From Thiopseudomonas sp964394445 (lineage in GTDB: Bacteria; Pseudomonadota; Gammaproteobacteria; Pseudomonadales; Pseudomonadaceae): 7,807 bases of DNA. The notes beneath the pieces were generated by a model, which saw nothing but the letters and a program-made list of their open reading frames with translations, was not told the origin of the DNA and searched no databases. Shown one piece after another: positions 6,250-7,807 of this stretch; position 1 is the stretch's first letter, and each line of letters starts with the position of its first letter. Position numbers and translations under genes: made by a program. The stretch is taken from assembly GCA_964394445.1 (NCBI GenBank), contig CAYMXO010000072.1, positions 1 through 7,807 of the forward strand. The letters run 5' to 3'.

Positions 6250-7686
6250 ATGATTCTCTCTGCAAATACCAACACAGCAGCAATGAATGCACAGCGCAAT
6301 CTGGTGGGTGCGTCCAACAGCCTGGCGACATCCTTGCAGCGCCTGTCTACCGGCTCAAAAATCAACAGCGCCAAAGATGACGCGGCTGGCTTGCAGATTT
6401 CCAATCGTCTGGCAAGCCAGGTCAACGGTTTGAGCCTGGCAGCCAAAAATGCCAACGATGGCATTTCCATGGCGCAAACAGCAGAAGGCGCGCTGGAGCA
6501 GTCGACGGTAATCTTGCAACGCATGCGTGATCTGGCGCTGCAATCTGCAAATGGCTCCAACAGCCGGGATGAACGCAAAGCACTCAATGCCGAAGTTGTA
6601 GAGTTGAAGAAAGAACTGGACCGCATTGCCAATACCACCACATTTGGCGGCCGGAAGCTGCTTGATGGCTCTTTTGGTACCACAACCTTTCAGGTAGGCG
6701 CAGCGGCAAACGAAACCATTAGTGCCAAAATTGATGAGATGAGCACTCAGGCGCTGGAAGGTAAAATCCACAAGCACAGTTTTAAATTCACTGACCTTGG
6801 GTTAAACAAGGGTGCAGCTACTGAGCTGAAGCTGAAAGGCAGCTGGAATGCAGGGCGAGCCTATGTGCCACCTGAGGGGGATCCATTTATCTCAAATCCT
6901 AAATATCAACCTGACGAGGACGAGGTTGATTATGATCCGAGAGAAACAATACCAAACCCGGATTATGTACCTGCAATCACTGAAATCAAAGCAAGAGGCA
7001 CCTACGAAATAGATCTTCGCATCAGCCTGAAGCTGGGCGACCATGAATTTCCTTTCAGTCTTGGTGATCATCAAATGGAAGCTGTTTACCAGCTACCTGG
7101 TGGTACAACCACAGCGCCAGACTTAACCATTGCTCACTTGTCCGGCACTACGCAAACCAGCATGCTGGCCAAACTTGACGCTGCCTTCGCCGAACCGGAG
7201 AGCATCATGCAAGAAATGGCCACCAACATTAATGACCTAAACATTGGTGTCGGTGCGTTTGTTGAGAAAAATGACGATGGTGAGTTTCAGCTTACTCTGG
7301 TTGCAGACGGTGCCAAACAAGCGCCAAAGCTGGAAATTGATGGCGCTGCCATCACCATGGCTGTGGAAACCCATAATCTTGGCCAAATGGATCTGACCGC
7401 GACCAGGAATAGCCAGGAAGCCATTATCGTGATTGATCAAGCCCTGCAGGCTATAGATGCCCAAAGGGCGGATCTGGGTGCAATTCAAAACCGCTTTGAA
7501 AATACTATCGGCAATCTGAACAATATTGCCGAAAACGTATCAGCAGCCAAAGGGCGGATTCAGGATACTGACTACGCCGCCGAAGCGGCACAATTAAGCA
7601 AACAGCAGATTATGCTACACGCTGGAACAGCTATATTGGCGCAGGCGAACCAGTTGCCACAGGCTGTGCTGAGCCTGTTGCGCTAG
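6250..7686 (+). CDS. fliC: Flagellin
   Basis: Structural subunit of the flagellar filament, exported by the flagellar type III system, 478 residues. The conserved N-terminal D0/D1 region covers about 1-165: MILSANTNTAAMNAQRNL, then LQRLSTGSKINSAKDDAAGL at 29-48 and LQRMRDLALQSANG at 89-102, the segment equivalent to the TLR5-recognised site of enterobacterial flagellins. The conserved C-terminal D1/D0 region covers about 381-478: AIDAQRADLGAIQNRFENTI at 401-420 and GTAILAQANQLPQAVLSLL at 459-477. The middle (about 170-375) is the surface-exposed variable domain. It includes an acidic, proline-rich stretch at 205-242 with lower G+C, about 40 percent over 6881-6960, and a later part (FVEKNDDGEFQLTLVADG, 337-354) resembling flagellin D2 modules. 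The ribosome site GAGGG (6241-6245) precedes the ATG. The gene appears monocistronic under sigma-28; other flagellins elsewhere in the genome are possible. Confidence 0.97.
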   Translation: MILSANTNTAAMNAQRNLVGASNSLATSLQRLSTGSKINSAKDDAAGLQISNRLASQVNGLSLAAKNANDGISMAQTAEGALEQSTVILQRMRDLALQSANGSNSRDERKALNAEVVELKKELDRIANTTTFGGRKLLDGSFGTTTFQVGAAANETISAKIDEMSTQALEGKIHKHSFKFTDLGLNKGAATELKLKGSWNAGRAYVPPEGDPFISNPKYQPDEDEVDYDPRETIPNPDYVPAITEIKARGTYEIDLRISLKLGDHEFPFSLGDHQMEAVYQLPGGTTTAPDLTIAHLSGTTQTSMLAKLDAAFAEPESIMQEMATNINDLNIGVGAFVEKNDDGEFQLTLVADGAKQAPKLEIDGAAITMAVETHNLGQMDLTATRNSQEAIIVIDQALQAIDAQRADLGAIQNRFENTIGNLNNIAENVSAAKGRIQDTDYAAEAAQLSKQQIMLHAGTAILAQANQLPQAVLSLLR

Positions 7687-7714
7687 GCAATTAATGCGGG
7701 TTGCCCAGGCTGTG
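7653..7714 (+). repeat. Near-identical direct repeat flanking the flagellin stop, with switchable hairpins
   Basis: GTTGCCACAGGCTGTG (7653-7668), inside the last flagellin codons, recurs as GTTGCCCAGGCTGTG (7700-7714) just after the stop, differing by one missing A; the period is about 47 bp. Between them AGCCTG (7672-7677) can pair either with CAGGCT of the first copy (7660-7665) or with CAGGCT of the second (7706-7711). In the second fold GGCAA (7686-7690) also pairs with TTGCC (7701-7705), extending the stem. No U-tract follows, so this is not a standard terminator, but it is the only structure seen at the flagellin 3' end. Confidence 0.45.
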
Positions 7715-7752
7715 AACAAGCTAGTCAAGAGAGGGCCATCCTGTTAATGCGG
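7691..7752 (+). repeat. Two copies of TTAATGCGG downstream of flagellin
   Basis: The nonamer TTAATGCGG occurs at 7691-7699 and 7744-7752, 53 bp apart, and once more at 4175-4183 upstream of menA. I noticed no copies inside genes. The copies may be a regulatory site or chance; no known binding site is recognised. Confidence 0.3.
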
Positions 7753-7791
7753 ACACTATCGAATAGCCTCACATGGAATCAGGGAGTGTTC

Positions 7792-7807
7792 ATGCCTGAA
7801 CGCAAGG
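7792..7807 (+). CDS. Start of a downstream gene (3' partial, product unknown)
   Basis: ATG at 7792 is preceded by AGGGAG (7781-7786) with a 5-nt gap, a good ribosome site, and the frame stays open to the window end, giving MPERK. An earlier ATG at 7773 stops within nine codons. Too short to identify. Its place after flagellin suggests, without proof, a flagellar-cluster gene. Confidence 0.45.

Noticed and set aside
6018..6380. Plus-strand frame starting with ATGAGTGA overlapping the ACT stop
   Set aside because: It runs through the sigma-28 promoter and into flagellin in another frame, with no recognisable protein features.
1..7807. CRISPR array, insertion sequence, tRNA/rRNA, toxin-antitoxin or phage-defence genes
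   Set aside because: No regularly spaced repeats, transposase or terminal inverted repeats, structural RNA patterns or defence-type domains were seen on either strand.

Overview
The window looks like chromosomal DNA from a gammaproteobacterium with a G+C content of roughly 55-60 percent. The MdtC-type pump and the MenA protein both read like relatives of the enterobacterial proteins, and there is a flagellin gene with a sigma-28 promoter. The genus cannot be fixed from sequence alone; a motile marine or aquatic relative of the Aeromonadales/Alteromonadales is a guess. I see no insertion sequence, CRISPR array, tRNA, rRNA or phage gene.

Layout. Positions 1-2340 (+) hold the C-terminal three quarters of an RND multidrug efflux permease of the MdtC type; its start lies outside the window. 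It converges with, and overlaps by 16 bp, a minus-strand pair: menA (4135-3188), then a bile acid:sodium symporter (BASS) family gene (3179-2325) starting 8 nt after the menA stop. A 480-bp gap (4136-4615) follows. It holds a possible small minus-strand membrane-protein gene with its own candidate promoter, operator-like dyad and hairpin after the stop. Next on the plus strand come an EamA/DMT-family exporter (4616-5476), a 144-bp spacer with overlapping alternative hairpins, and a small two-part ACT-domain protein (5621-6025). The last complete gene is flagellin (6250-7686), with a well-matched sigma-28 promoter at 6166-6192. The first codons of another gene begin at 7792.

How the genes relate. 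Three functional islands sit side by side: efflux (mdtC), menaquinone synthesis plus a BASS carrier (likely one transcript), and a putative metabolite exporter beside an amino-acid-sensor-like ACT protein. Flagellin is a separate unit of the late flagellar regulon. Its middle domain is unusual: a lower-GC, acidic, proline-rich insert with a repeated N-P-x-Y-x-P motif.

No clearly new multi-gene system is visible. The best leads are the candidate small gene with its dyad in the 4136-4615 gap, the structured spacer before the ACT gene, the flagellin insert, and the palindrome joining the two convergent stop codons.
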